A stretch of 64,000 nucleotides of DNA from Pseudarthrobacter sp. MM222 (lineage in GTDB: Bacteria > Actinomycetota > Actinomycetes > Actinomycetales > Micrococcaceae): positions 1,488,001 to 1,552,000 of the forward strand of contig NZ_OX352321.1 of assembly GCF_947090775.1 (NCBI RefSeq). The letters run 5' to 3'. Positions 17,639-25,902 of the stretch are shown in pieces (position 1 is the first letter of the stretch; the number at the start of each line of letters is the position of its first letter). The notes beneath the pieces were generated by a model. It worked only from the letters and a program-made list of their open reading frames with translations. It was not told the origin of the DNA and did not search any database. The translations under genes and the position numbers were made by a program.

Positions 17639-19219
17639 ATGAACACGCTCCAGACAGCGCCGGCCCCCGCGCCCAGCGGGAACCGCCAGCTGCGCTGGTG
17701 GGCCTCGGCGGCGGGGATCGTTGCGGTCGGTACCGGCGTAGTGGTTGGCGAGGTCGCCGCCGGTCTCCTGAGTCCTTCCGTCTCGCCGATTACCGCCGTC
17801 GGGGGTGCAGTGATCGACGTCGTTCCGCCGGGAGTCAAGGACTGGGCGATCTCGCTGTTCGGCACCGCGGACAAGGTGGCGTTGCTGGGCGGAATGGCCC
17901 TTGCCATTGCCGGACTGGCGGCCCTGTCCGGTGTCCTTGAGCTGCGGCGCCGCTTCGCCGGGGCCGCCGTCATCGCGGTCTTCGGGGTCGTGGGCGTCGT
18001 GGCGGTGCTGGGACGGGCCGAGGCGACAGCGATCGCAATCCCCATCCCGCTGCTGGTCGCGGCGCTGGGGATCGCTTTGTTGCGCTCGCTGATCCGGCGG
18101 CTGCGGGAGTGGCAGGCCGGCTCCTCCGGCGCGGATCCCACAGGCGCCCCCGCGCGCCGGCGCTTCCTCCGGATGCTCGGCGGAACGGCCGCCGTCGCCG
18201 CCCTCGGCGCGGTGCTCGCCGCCACCGTGCGGGGAGGCGCCGCCGTCGTCAGCGAACTGCGCAGCAGGCTTGTGCTCCCGGCGCCCGATTCTCCCGCACC
18301 CGCGGTCCCGGCCGGAGCCGAACTGGGGCTGGACGGCATCGGCCCGCTCGTGACCCCCAATAAGGACTTCTACCGGATCGATACCGCGCTGCGGGTTCCG
18401 GTGGTGGACCCGGAGGGGTGGCGGCTCAAGGTCACCGGCCTCGTGGAGCGCGAGATCGAGCTCGACTTCGCGGCCCTGCTGGCCAAGCCCCTGATTGAAC
18501 GGCACGTGACCATCGCCTGCGTCTCCAACGAAGTGGGCGGAGACCTGATCGGCAACGCCCGCTGGCTGGGCTGGCCGGTCCGGGACCTGCTGGCCCTGGC
18601 GGGCCCCAAGGCCGGTGCGGACATGGTGCTGTCCCGCAGCACGGACGGCTGGACCGCCGGCACCCCGCTGGGGGTGCTGACGGACAGCCGGGATGCCCTC
18701 CTGGCCGTCGGCATGAACGGCGAACCGCTGCCGCTGGAACACGGCTTCCCCGCACGGCTCATCGTTCCCGGCCTCTACGGCTACGTCTCGGCGACGAAAT
18801 GGGTCACCGAGCTGAAGGTGACCCGCTTCGCGGATGACGTGGCGTATTGGACGCCGCGGGGCTGGAGCGCGCGCGGTCCGATCAAGACCTCCTCGCGCAT
18901 CGATGTTCCGCGCGGCGGACGTCCGGTCGCCGCCGGCGATGTGGCGTTCGGCGGCGTCGCCTGGGCCCAGCACACCGGGATCGGCAAGGTGGAGCTTCGG
19001 GTCAACCGCGGCGACTGGCAGCAGGCTCAGCTGGCGCCCGGCATCTCCAAGGACACGTGGTACCAGTGGAAGCTTGCCCTGCCGCTGACGCCGGGGCAAT
19101 ACGAGGTGCAGGTGCGGGCCACCGACCTCGACGGCGTTCCGCAGGTGGAGGACCGCACCCCGGTGGCGCCCAGCGGAGCCACAGGCTTTCACACGGTTAC
19201 AGTTGACGTGAAGTCCTAG
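17639..19219 (+). CDS. membrane-anchored sulfite-oxidase-family molybdopterin enzyme
   Basis: The 526-residue product starts with four membrane helices (about residues 18-42, 80-102, 107-126 and 130-152). An RRRFLRMLGG motif and a fifth hydrophobic stretch follow. From about residue 220 it carries the oxidoreductase molybdopterin-binding domain, with the Mo-ligand Cys294 in IACVSNEVGG. A C-terminal dimerisation domain (residues about 420-526) includes VTELKVTRF and GKVELRVNRG. The catalytic part is probably exported, tethered by the helices. It begins the plus-strand Moco operon and is the likely user of the cofactor made by its neighbours. The substrate is unknown; sulfite, sulfoxides or nitrogen compounds are all possible. 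Confidence 0.87.
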   Translation: MNTLQTAPAPAPSGNRQLRWWASAAGIVAVGTGVVVGEVAAGLLSPSVSPITAVGGAVIDVVPPGVKDWAISLFGTADKVALLGGMALAIAGLAALSGVLELRRRFAGAAVIAVFGVVGVVAVLGRAEATAIAIPIPLLVAALGIALLRSLIRRLREWQAGSSGADPTGAPARRRFLRMLGGTAAVAALGAVLAATVRGGAAVVSELRSRLVLPAPDSPAPAVPAGAELGLDGIGPLVTPNKDFYRIDTALRVPVVDPEGWRLKVTGLVEREIELDFAALLAKPLIERHVTIACVSNEVGGDLIGNARWLGWPVRDLLALAGPKAGADMVLSRSTDGWTAGTPLGVLTDSRDALLAVGMNGEPLPLEHGFPARLIVPGLYGYVSATKWVTELKVTRFADDVAYWTPRGWSARGPIKTSSRIDVPRGGRPVAAGDVAFGGVAWAQHTGIGKVELRVNRGDWQQAQLAPGISKDTWYQWKLALPLTPGQYEVQVRATDLDGVPQVEDRTPVAPSGATGFHTVTVDVKS

Positions 19220-19269
19220 CGAGCCGGACTCGAGCCAGCACAGGCTCACGACGAGGGGTCAGGAAACGT

Positions 19270-20493
19270 ATGCACCGCACCCAGACACGGCGCGTCAGCG
19301 TGGAAGCGCACCGCGAGTCGGTCCGCCAACTGCTGGCCCCGCTCCGCACTCCGGACCGGATTGAGCGGCTGCCGCTGCTTGCCGCGCTCGGACAGGGACT
19401 GGCAGAGGACGTCGCCGCGCCGGTGGACCTCCCGCCGTTCGCGAACTCGCAGATGGACGGCTTTGCCATCCGCAGCGCGGACGTGGCCGACGGCGATACC
19501 GAACTGCGCGTTGTGGCGCCCATTCCCGCCGGAGCCGCTCCGGACAAACTTGCCCGCGGCACCGCCGCTCCCATCATGACCGGAGCCATGATCCCGCCGG
19601 GAGCGGACGCCGTCGTACCCATAGAGCAGGCCGTGCCCGATTTCTTTCCCGTCCCGGGGGAGCCAGCCACGGTGACCCTGCCCGCCGCCCCCGCCGGGAA
19701 CTTCGTCCGCTCCGCCGGCAGCGACATCCGGGCCGGCGAACCCGCGCTTTCCGCGGGGACGTTCCTGGGGCCGGGGCAGCTGGGACTGCTGGCCGCGCTG
19801 GGGCTCACCGAGGTCGCCGTCTACCGGGTCCTGAGCATCCTGCTCGTCACCACCGGGGACGAGGTGGTGGAGCCGGGCAGCCCGCTGGGTCCGGGCAAGA
19901 TCTACGATTCCAACGCCACCCTGCTCGAATCATCCATGCGCCAGGCCGGCCTCGACGTGACCCGCGCCGGGATCTCCACGGACCGGCCCGAGGAACTGGC
20001 CGGGCTGCTGCGCCTGCATGCCCCGGACGTGGACCTCATCGTCACCACCGGCGGCGTCAGCCAGGGCACCTACGAAGTGGTCCGGCAGGCAATGGAAGGC
20101 CAAGACGTCGAATTCCTCGGCGTCGCCATGCAGCCCGGCGGTCCGCAGGGCATCGGCACGTTCGACGGCGTCCCGGTCCTCGGATTTCCGGGAAACCCCG
20201 TGAGCTGCCTCGTCTCCTTCGAGATGTTCCTCCGCCCCGTGCTCGGCGAGCTGTTCGGCTCGCCGGCGCCGCGCCCGGCGGTCCGGGCCCGGCTGGCCGA
20301 AGCGCTGACGTCCCCCCGCGGCAAGCACCAGGTCCGGCGCGGCACGCTCGGGCGGGACGGGACGGTCCGGCTCGAAGGCGGCGCCGGCTCGCACCTGGTC
20401 TCCGCCCTGGCGCACTCCAACGCCCTGGTCCATGTGCCGGAGGGAATCGCTGACCTCGCCCGGGGCGCCGAGGTGGAAGTATGGATGTTGTGA
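19270..20493 (+). CDS. moeA: molybdopterin molybdenumtransferase MoeA
   Basis: MoeA inserts molybdate into adenylated molybdopterin. The 407-residue product shows [11 protein letters not shown] early, [16 protein letters not shown] in the middle, the MoCF-binding fold with [13 protein letters not shown] and VTTGGVSQG, and a C-terminal barrel domain. Length is normal. ATG 19270 follows CAGGAA. Its 3' end overlaps moaC by 13 bases, so the next gene is translationally coupled. It follows the Moco enzyme gene after a 50-base spacer without an obvious terminator. Confidence 0.95.
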   Translation: MHRTQTRRVSVEAHRESVRQLLAPLRTPDRIERLPLLAALGQGLAEDVAAPVDLPPFANSQMDGFAIRSADVADGDTELRVVAPIPAGAAPDKLARGTAAPIMTGAMIPPGADAVVPIEQAVPDFFPVPGEPATVTLPAAPAGNFVRSAGSDIRAGEPALSAGTFLGPGQLGLLAALGLTEVAVYRVLSILLVTTGDEVVEPGSPLGPGKIYDSNATLLESSMRQAGLDVTRAGISTDRPEELAGLLRLHAPDVDLIVTTGGVSQGTYEVVRQAMEGQDVEFLGVAMQPGGPQGIGTFDGVPVLGFPGNPVSCLVSFEMFLRPVLGELFGSPAPRPAVRARLAEALTSPRGKHQVRRGTLGRDGTVRLEGGAGSHLVSALAHSNALVHVPEGIADLARGAEVEVWML

Positions 20494-21002
20494 ACCAAGC
20501 AGAAACCCCCGCCCCGGTAAGCCCGGCCGCCGGAAAGCCGGCCCTGACCCATCTGCGCCAGGACGGCACCGCACAGATGGTCGACGTCTCCAACAAGGCC
20601 GAGACGACGCGGGAAGCCACCGCCACCGCCACGGTGCAAAGCACAGCCGAGGTCCTGGCCCTCCTCGGCTCCGGCGACCTGCCCAAGGGCGATGCCCTGG
20701 CCGTGGCCCGGATCGCCGGAATCATGGCCGCCAAGAAAACTCCCGAACTCATTCCGCTGTGCCACCCGCTCCCGATCGCCAAGGTCACGGTCGACTTCGA
20801 GCTCGACGCCGACTCGGTCACCGTCTTCGCCACGGTGAAGACCCGCGGCGTGACCGGCGTCGAAATGGAGGCGCTTACCGCCGCTTCGGTGGCGGCGCTC
20901 AGCGTGTACGACATGATTAAGGCCGTGGACAAGCACGCGGTCCTGACTGACATCAAAGTGCTGGCCAAGAGCGGCGGCAAGAGCGGGGACTGGACCTTAT
21001 GA
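20481..21002 (+). CDS. moaC: cyclic pyranopterin monophosphate synthase MoaC
   Basis: MoaC converts the MoaA product to cyclic pyranopterin monophosphate. The 173-residue product has a 20-residue variable N-terminus, then [14 protein letters not shown]. The active-site stretches IPLCHPLPI and [14 protein letters not shown], and the end KSGGKSGD, are the family signatures. The start lies inside moeA (13-base overlap), and the stop overlaps mog by four bases. Confidence 0.96.
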   Translation: MDVVNQAETPAPVSPAAGKPALTHLRQDGTAQMVDVSNKAETTREATATATVQSTAEVLALLGSGDLPKGDALAVARIAGIMAAKKTPELIPLCHPLPIAKVTVDFELDADSVTVFATVKTRGVTGVEMEALTAASVAALSVYDMIKAVDKHAVLTDIKVLAKSGGKSGDWTL

Positions 21003-21511
21003 GCATGCCCGAACCACACCGCCACGGCGAAGCGACCGGGCGGAAGGCCGGCGTCGTGATCGCTTCGACCCGGGCCGCTTCCGGCGTCTACGCGGACCTC
21101 ACCGGGCCCGTCATCATCGACTGGCTCACCGAACACGGCTTCGAGCCGTTCCCGACGCTCGTGGTCCCGGACGGCGCGCCGGTGGGCGCCGCGCTCCGCG
21201 CCCTGCTGACCCAGCAGCCGGCCGTCATCATCACGAGCGGCGGGACCGGCCTCAGCCCCACCGACGCCACCCCGGAACAGACCTTGCCCCTGCTGGACCG
21301 CGAGATCCCGGGCATCATGGAGGGCATCAGGAGCGCCGGAACCGCCAAGACCCCGATGGCCATGCTGAGCCGCGGCCATGCGGGGGCCGCCGGACAGACC
21401 TTCATCGTCAACCTCCCCGGATCCCCGAAGGGCGTCATGGACGGCCTGAGCGTGCTGGATCCCATCCTCGGACACCTTTGCGACCAGCTGGAAGGCAGCC
21501 ATGGGCATTGA
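20999..21511 (+). CDS. mog: molybdopterin adenylyltransferase (Mog/MoaB type)
   Basis: This enzyme adenylates molybdopterin before MoeA acts. The 170-residue product has the MoCF fold with [17 protein letters not shown] and [14 protein letters not shown], both nucleotide- and pterin-binding motifs. The ATG overlaps the moaC stop (ATGA). The 3' end overlaps moaE by 11 bases. The stand-alone form complements the related domain in MoeA. Confidence 0.92.
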   Translation: MSMPEPHRHGEATGRKAGVVIASTRAASGVYADLTGPVIIDWLTEHGFEPFPTLVVPDGAPVGAALRALLTQQPAVIITSGGTGLSPTDATPEQTLPLLDREIPGIMEGIRSAGTAKTPMAMLSRGHAGAAGQTFIVNLPGSPKGVMDGLSVLDPILGHLCDQLEGSHGH

Positions 21512-21998
21512 AACAGGATTTGAAGTTGTCCACGCGGTGCTGAGCGCGGAGCCCATCTCCGTGGAGCAGGCCATCGCCGCGGTCGAATCCGACACCGCCG
21601 GCGCGGTGGTCAGCTTCAGTGGCGTGGTGCGGAACCACGACGGCGGCAAACCCGTAGAGCGGCTCAGCTACAGCGCGCACCCCACCGCGCACCAGGTGAT
21701 GGCCGACGTCGTCGCGGCCCTCGTCGCCGAACAGGCGGCCGCCAGCGGAACCGGCGGCGATGCCGCCGGCGGAACCGGCGGCGGGCAGCGCCAGCCGGTG
21801 CGGATCTGGGCGGCGCACCGGATCGGCATGCTGGAGATCGGCGACCCGGCGCTGGTCTGCGCCGTCTCGGCCGCGCACCGAGGCCAGGCCTTCGAGGTCT
21901 GCTCCGAGCTCGTGGACCGGATCAAGGCACAGGTTCCCGTCTGGAAGGAACAGTTCTTCACCGACGGCACGGTCGAATGGGTCGGCGCCGGCGGGTAG
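21501..21998 (+). CDS. moaE: molybdopterin synthase large subunit MoaE
   Basis: MoaE binds MoaD thiocarboxylate and dithiolates precursor Z. The 165-residue product has GAVVSFSGVVRNHDGG, LSYSAHPTAH, RIWAAHRIGMLEIGD and the catalytic end VPVWKEQFFTDG with its conserved Lys. A Gly/Ala-rich insert (about residues 76-95) is longer than in most homologues. It is the last gene of the overlapping Moco operon; dapB follows from its own predicted start. Confidence 0.95.
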   Translation: MGIETGFEVVHAVLSAEPISVEQAIAAVESDTAGAVVSFSGVVRNHDGGKPVERLSYSAHPTAHQVMADVVAALVAEQAAASGTGGDAAGGTGGGQRQPVRIWAAHRIGMLEIGDPALVCAVSAAHRGQAFEVCSELVDRIKAQVPVWKEQFFTDGTVEWVGAGG

Positions 21999-22055
21999 GA
22001 GCCGGAACGGCAGGTAACGCAGGGCCCCGGTTCATGGAGCTTCGAGCCCCGGCGG

Positions 22056-22061
22056 TAGGGT
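22056..22061 (+). promoter_or_regulatory. -10 element of leaderless dapB promoter
   Basis: TAGGGT is followed by 7 bases and then the dapB ATG at 22069. No convincing ribosome binding site is present. Confidence 0.5.
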
Positions 22062-22068
22062 TGATGGC

Positions 22069-22827
22069 ATGATCGAACAACTCGCAGTCGCCGTGCTGGG
22101 CGCGAACGGGCGCATGGGCGCCGAAGCGGTGAAGGCTGTCGACGCCGCCGCGGACCTGAAGCTGGTGGCGGCCCTCGGCCGGAACGATTCCCTCGACGCG
22201 CTCGTGGATGCCGGAGCCCGGGTCGTGGTGGACCTGACAGTCCCTGAAAGCACCGAAGCGAACGTCCGCTTCGCGGTCGAACACGGCATGCACGCCGTGG
22301 TCGGCACCACCGGCTGGGACGCGGAACGCCTGGCCCGGCTCGAGGAACTCCTCGCCGGCCAGCAGGGCGTCGGGGTCCTGATCGCCCCCAACTTCGCCCT
22401 GGGCTCGGTCCTGGCGTCGGCCTTCGCGGCCAAGGCCTCAAAGTACTTCGACTCGGTTGAAATTATTGAACTCCACCACCCGGACAAAGTGGACGCGCCT
22501 TCGGGCACGGCGGTGCGCACGGCCCAGCTGATCGCAGCGGAGCGGGCCGCCGCCGGGATCCCCGCCAGCCCGGATGCCACCACCAGCGGGCTGCCCGGCG
22601 CCCGCGGCTGCGACGTCGACGGCGTGCGGGTCCACAGCGTCCGGCTCCGCGGCCTGGTGGCCCATCAGGAAGTTCTGCTCGGCGGGCCGGGGGAGCAGCT
22701 GACCTTCCGGCACGATTCCTTCGACCGGGCCTCATTCATGCCGGGCGTGCTGCTGGGCGTCCGCAACATTGCCGCGCACCCGGGCCTCACCGTGGGCCTG
22801 GACGGCTACCTGGACCTGGGACTCTGA
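22069..22827 (+). CDS. dapB: 4-hydroxy-tetrahydrodipicolinate reductase
   Basis: DapB reduces the DapA product with NAD(P)H in lysine and diaminopimelate synthesis. The 252-residue product has the dinucleotide-binding GANGRMG near the N-terminus and the active-site region IIELHHPDKVDAPSGTA, with the catalytic His pair and Lys. The C-terminal part carries GVLLGVRNI and ends GLDGYLDLGL. Length is normal. A TANNNT element 7 bases upstream predicts a leaderless transcript. dapA lies about 3 kb downstream. The next gene starts 6 bases after the stop, suggesting coupling. Confidence 0.96.
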   Translation: MIEQLAVAVLGANGRMGAEAVKAVDAAADLKLVAALGRNDSLDALVDAGARVVVDLTVPESTEANVRFAVEHGMHAVVGTTGWDAERLARLEELLAGQQGVGVLIAPNFALGSVLASAFAAKASKYFDSVEIIELHHPDKVDAPSGTAVRTAQLIAAERAAAGIPASPDATTSGLPGARGCDVDGVRVHSVRLRGLVAHQEVLLGGPGEQLTFRHDSFDRASFMPGVLLGVRNIAAHPGLTVGLDGYLDLGL

Positions 22828-22832
22828 GCGCC

Positions 22833-23315
22833 GTGGCCAATATGCTCATTGCCCTGAAAGCCAACCGCACCAAGATCTGGGTGGGCGCCGTCACCCTGCT
22901 GCTGGTGTTCTACCTGGTGGTGTCCTTCCAGCGCTCGGTGCTGCTGATGTCCGACCCGAACCTGGTGGCCAAGGCCATCGGCGTGGCATACCTGGTCCTC
23001 CCGCTTGTCGGCGCCTGGGCGCTGGTCCGGGAGTTGCTGTTCGGCGCCCGCACGGAGCAGATGGCGAAAATCCTCGAGGCCGAAGGCGGCCTGCCGGAGG
23101 ACACCTTGCCGCGGACCCCGGCCGGCCGGATCGTCCGGGAGGCCGCGGACCTCGAATTCGAAAAATACCGCGCGGAGACGGAAGCGGCCCCGGAGGACTG
23201 GCGCTCGTGGTTCCGGCTCAGCTGCGCCTACGACGCCTCGGGCGACCGAAAGCGGGCCCGCGCCTCGATGCGCGACGCCGTCAAGCTGTTCCGGGCCGGA
23301 ACGCCGGTCACCTGA
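22833..23315 (+). CDS. small membrane protein with a TPR-like tail
   Basis: The 160-residue product has two predicted membrane helices (about residues 15-33 and 48-68). A cytoplasmic tail follows, containing EDWRSWFRLSCAYDASGDRKRARASMRDAVKLF, read here only as two short blocks with the helix-turn-helix pattern of a tetratricopeptide unit. The function is unknown. The GTG start is 6 bases after dapB, so it is probably co-translated with it. Confidence 0.7.
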   Translation: MANMLIALKANRTKIWVGAVTLLLVFYLVVSFQRSVLLMSDPNLVAKAIGVAYLVLPLVGAWALVRELLFGARTEQMAKILEAEGGLPEDTLPRTPAGRIVREAADLEFEKYRAETEAAPEDWRSWFRLSCAYDASGDRKRARASMRDAVKLFRAGTPVT

Positions 23316-23327
23316 CGGTCGGCTGTG

Positions 23328-23363
23328 CTAGCGGACTGGGCTAGCGGACTGTGCTAGCGGACT
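23328..23363. repeat. three tandem 13-bp repeats at a gene end
   Basis: CTAGCGGACT occurs at 23328, 23341 and 23354, a period of exactly 13. The last copy contains the stop codon of the minus-strand membrane protein, and the other two supply further TAG triplets just beyond it. Confidence 0.85.
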
Positions 23364-24589
23364 CCGGCGGGCTGCTGCCGGCCGAGCTGGTTGGCGGCAT
23401 GCGCCACCCATTCAAGGGGGCCGCGCCACGAGAGCGCGGCGAAGACCGACCCGATTATCACTACGGCGGCTGCCTGCGCCCAGTAGACGCCTTCCACGGT
23501 CCAGCCGGGCCATAGGGGTTGCTCGTAGAGCGTCGCCATGACCCACAGATGGGCCGTGTAAAGGCTCAATGTAAGGGCGCCGGCGCCCCGCAGCGGGAGC
23601 AGCAGATCCAGCTCGATCCACGTGGCGAGCCGGCCCAGCAGCAGGCACAAGCCCACGACGGCGGCAGCCACCCCTGAGGTGTGCAGCAGGTCCAGCGTGG
23701 TGCCGGAGTGGGGGGCGCTGGTGGCGAGCCACCAGCCGGAGCCGGTCTGGTCCACGCCGGCAAGGTTGACCTGCAGGAGGCTCTCCAGCGGATACGACGG
23801 GTTCCGCAGGGACGCCTGCAAGGCCGCCCGGCCGCCCCAGTCCTCCATCATCACGACGCTGAACCACTTGGCCAGGACGGCCACGGCGGTTCCTCCGGCC
23901 AGCAGCAGTCCCGGCACGGCCGCCGTCGTGAGGGCCATCCGGCCGATCGCCAGACCGATCAACAGGTAGGCGATCCATTGGAAGACGGGGTAATAGCCGG
24001 TCAGGAAAAGATCGCCCAGCAGCACGCCGGGCGTGGTGAGATCCTCCCATTGCGGGTTGTGTCCCAGCTGCAGCGGAGGCTGGGCAGCCAGGAGCCAGGG
24101 ACGCAGCAGGAAAGCGACGATCGGGGTGACCAGCACCCAGCCGGCTGCCAGGACCAGCAGGCGTCGGATGTCCAGCCCGAGAAACGGCAGCACGCAAAGG
24201 AACAGCACGGCGTAGTGAACCAGGATGATGGCGATGTTCACCTCAAAACCACCAATGGTCAGACCCACGGCGGCAACCACAAGAGCCCGCAACGCGATTC
24301 CCCGGCGGGCCGCCGATAACTCCCGTCCCTGCAGCGGCCGCTCCTTCCCGGTGGAAAGGGCCAACCCGATTCCCGCGAGCACGGCAAAGAGAGCCGAGGC
24401 CCGTCCGGAAAAAACGAGGCCCACCCAGGTCGGCGTGAGCTGCGCATCGCGCTCGAAAGTGAGCAGGACATGCGTGGCCATCATGCCCAGGAGCGCCAGA
24501 CCCCGGGCGGCGTCGATACCGGCCAGCCGCGCCCCGGGCGCACCGCCCTTGGCGGTCCGGGAGGAAGGGGTGGTTCCGCGCTGGGTCAT
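23354..24589 (-). CDS. polytopic membrane protein, DUF418/DUF1624 acyltransferase-like
   Basis: The 411-residue product opens with RLAGIDAARGLALLGMMATH, the signature of membrane acyltransferase-like proteins related to heparan-alpha-glucosaminide N-acetyltransferase. About ten membrane helices follow. The segment GGAGALTLSLYTAHLWVM near the end is also typical. A role in transferring acyl groups to cell-envelope sugars is inferred from the family. The start at ATG 24589 lacks a strong ribosome binding site. The gene is convergent with the dapB unit and divergent from the DUF222 remnant. Confidence 0.72.
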   Translation of the reverse strand: MTQRGTTPSSRTAKGGAPGARLAGIDAARGLALLGMMATHVLLTFERDAQLTPTWVGLVFSGRASALFAVLAGIGLALSTGKERPLQGRELSAARRGIALRALVVAAVGLTIGGFEVNIAIILVHYAVLFLCVLPFLGLDIRRLLVLAAGWVLVTPIVAFLLRPWLLAAQPPLQLGHNPQWEDLTTPGVLLGDLFLTGYYPVFQWIAYLLIGLAIGRMALTTAAVPGLLLAGGTAVAVLAKWFSVVMMEDWGGRAALQASLRNPSYPLESLLQVNLAGVDQTGSGWWLATSAPHSGTTLDLLHTSGVAAAVVGLCLLLGRLATWIELDLLLPLRGAGALTLSLYTAHLWVMATLYEQPLWPGWTVEGVYWAQAAAVVIIGSVFAALSWRGPLEWVAHAANQLGRQQPAGVR

Positions 24590-24670
24590 GGTCCGATGGT
24601 CTCATGACCGGCAGGAACTGCGCCCGCTGTGGGGCTCTGCGCCGGGAAGTTCACAGGAGCTGCACAGCCC

Positions 24671-24699
24671 TTGTGTTCGAATATATGTTCGAATACTAT
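24671..24699 (+). promoter_or_regulatory. SOS-regulated promoter of the DUF222 remnant
   Basis: TTGTGT at 24671-24676 and TACTAT at 24694-24699 are 17 bases apart, and 6 bases separate the -10 from the ATG at 24706. The LexA box at 24678-24691 fills the spacer, so LexA binding would block RNA polymerase. The transcript is predicted to be leaderless. Confidence 0.7.
24678..24691 (+). promoter_or_regulatory. LexA box
   Basis: CGAATATATGTTCG matches the actinobacterial SOS box CGAAC-N4-GTTCG at 9 of 10 fixed positions. It is embedded in a longer palindrome TTCGAA...TTCGAA. Confidence 0.8.
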
Positions 24700-24705
24700 T
24701 GGGCC

Positions 24706-25083
24706 ATGAGTACCGCACCCGAACCCGCTGACCGACCGGACGAGGCATCCGGAGTGCTCAAGGCAATGAGCCCCGGAGTGGTGGACTTCCTCTTCCGCCA
24801 GTTGGTCGCCGGAGAACCGCCGGAGGACCGCCGCTGGCAGCAGGAGGGGACTGCCCTCTCCGCCCAGGCGCCCGGGGCGGAGCTCGCCCGCCGGCTGGCC
24901 GAAACCGACCTCGACGCCCTTACCCCCACCGAACTCTTCAACTACGTGCGCGCCGCGCAGCGGCTCGCCGCCTGGGCTGAGGGCCTGCGCCAAACGGCTG
25001 TCGGACGGTATTGTGCCGCCCCGCACGGCACCGCGCCGTCGGACGCCGCGTCGCATTCCCTCGGGGCCAGGCCGTTGGCGTGA
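24706..25083 (+). pseudogene. N-terminal remnant of a DUF222 (13E12-type) gene
   Basis: The 125-residue product matches the start of DUF222 proteins: an acidic first part, then LDALTPTELFNYVRAAQRLAAWAEGLRQTAV in two blocks. It stops where the DUF222 core would continue, and the last 25 residues (after GRYCAAPHG) look unrelated. No HNH region follows, because the next gene starts 21 bases later. The LexA box and promoter are intact. Several M. tuberculosis 13E12 genes are known to be LexA-controlled. It is either a decayed copy or a small protein kept under SOS control. ATG 24706 was chosen over upstream frames because of the promoter. Confidence 0.65.
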
Positions 25084-25091
25084 GCCGCGCC

Positions 25092-25097
25092 TAGGAT
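25092..25097 (+). promoter_or_regulatory. -10 element of leaderless promoter for the nitrilase-family gene
   Basis: TAGGAT is followed by 6 bases and the GTG start at 25104. Confidence 0.5.
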
Positions 25098-25103
25098 GGC
25101 AGG

Positions 25104-25844
25104 GTGACCACCCCTCTGACGCTCTCCGCCGTCCAGTACGAGGCCCTCGACGGCGGCATCGCTGCCAACCTCGCCGAGCACGTCCGCCTCATCGAGGATG
25201 CGGACGACCACGGCTCGAGGCTTGTAATCTTCCCCGAGCTGTCCCTGACCGGCTATGCCCTGCAGCGGCTGTCCGACCCGGATCAATGGCTCACCGCGGC
25301 CGACAGCCGGCTCGGCGGCCTCCGCGAGATCTGCCGCCGGACCGGAATCACCGCCGTCGTCGGCGCTCCGTACAAGGAACCGGACGGCACGCCGAGGCTG
25401 GCCTCCCTCGCGGTGCATCCCTCCGGCAGTGTGGACCTCAGCTTCAAGGTGTGGCTCCACGGGGCGGAGACCGAATGGTTCACCGCGGGGGAGCGGTCGG
25501 CCGTATTGGCCCTTGATGGCTGGCGGGTCGCCCTCGCCATCTGCTACGACGCCGCCCACCCGGCACACGCCGGCGCAGCCGCGGAAGAAGGGGCGGACAT
25601 CTACGCAGTCTCTGCCCTGTACGCCGCGGCGGAAGGGCGGCGGCTGGACCTTCATCTTGGCGCCCGGGCCATGGACCACCGGATGTACAGCGTCCTCGCG
25701 AACCTGGGCGGCAACACGCCCCTCGGACCCTCAGCAGGGAAGAGCGGCTTCTGGGGCCCGGACGGGTTCGTTCTCCGACAGGCCGCAGGGACCGGCACCG
25801 AGGTGCTCACCGCGACCCTGCCGCACCGCGCCGCCCGGATTTGA
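25104..25844 (+). CDS. carbon-nitrogen hydrolase (nitrilase superfamily)
   Basis: The 246-residue product has the catalytic triad of the family: Glu45 in FPELSLTGY, Lys115 in SFKVWLHGAE and Cys147 in AICYDAAHP. Such enzymes hydrolyse amides or nitriles, for example omega-amides or carbamoyl compounds. The substrate is unknown. GTG 25104 follows a TAGGAT hexamer by 6 bases, so a leaderless mRNA is likely. It lies between the DUF222 remnant and dapA, with no sign of joint function. Confidence 0.85.
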   Translation: MTTPLTLSAVQYEALDGGIAANLAEHVRLIEDADDHGSRLVIFPELSLTGYALQRLSDPDQWLTAADSRLGGLREICRRTGITAVVGAPYKEPDGTPRLASLAVHPSGSVDLSFKVWLHGAETEWFTAGERSAVLALDGWRVALAICYDAAHPAHAGAAAEEGADIYAVSALYAAAEGRRLDLHLGARAMDHRMYSVLANLGGNTPLGPSAGKSGFWGPDGFVLRQAAGTGTEVLTATLPHRAARI

Positions 25845-25889
25845 TCTTCATCACGCCGCTGCCATTGTCCTAACACGCCGGGGACAGGG

Positions 25890-25895
25890 TAACGT
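25890..25895 (+). promoter_or_regulatory. -10 element of leaderless dapA promoter
   Basis: TAACGT is followed by 7 bases and the dapA ATG at 25903. Confidence 0.5.
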
Positions 25896-25902
25896 TTTTA
25901 CC

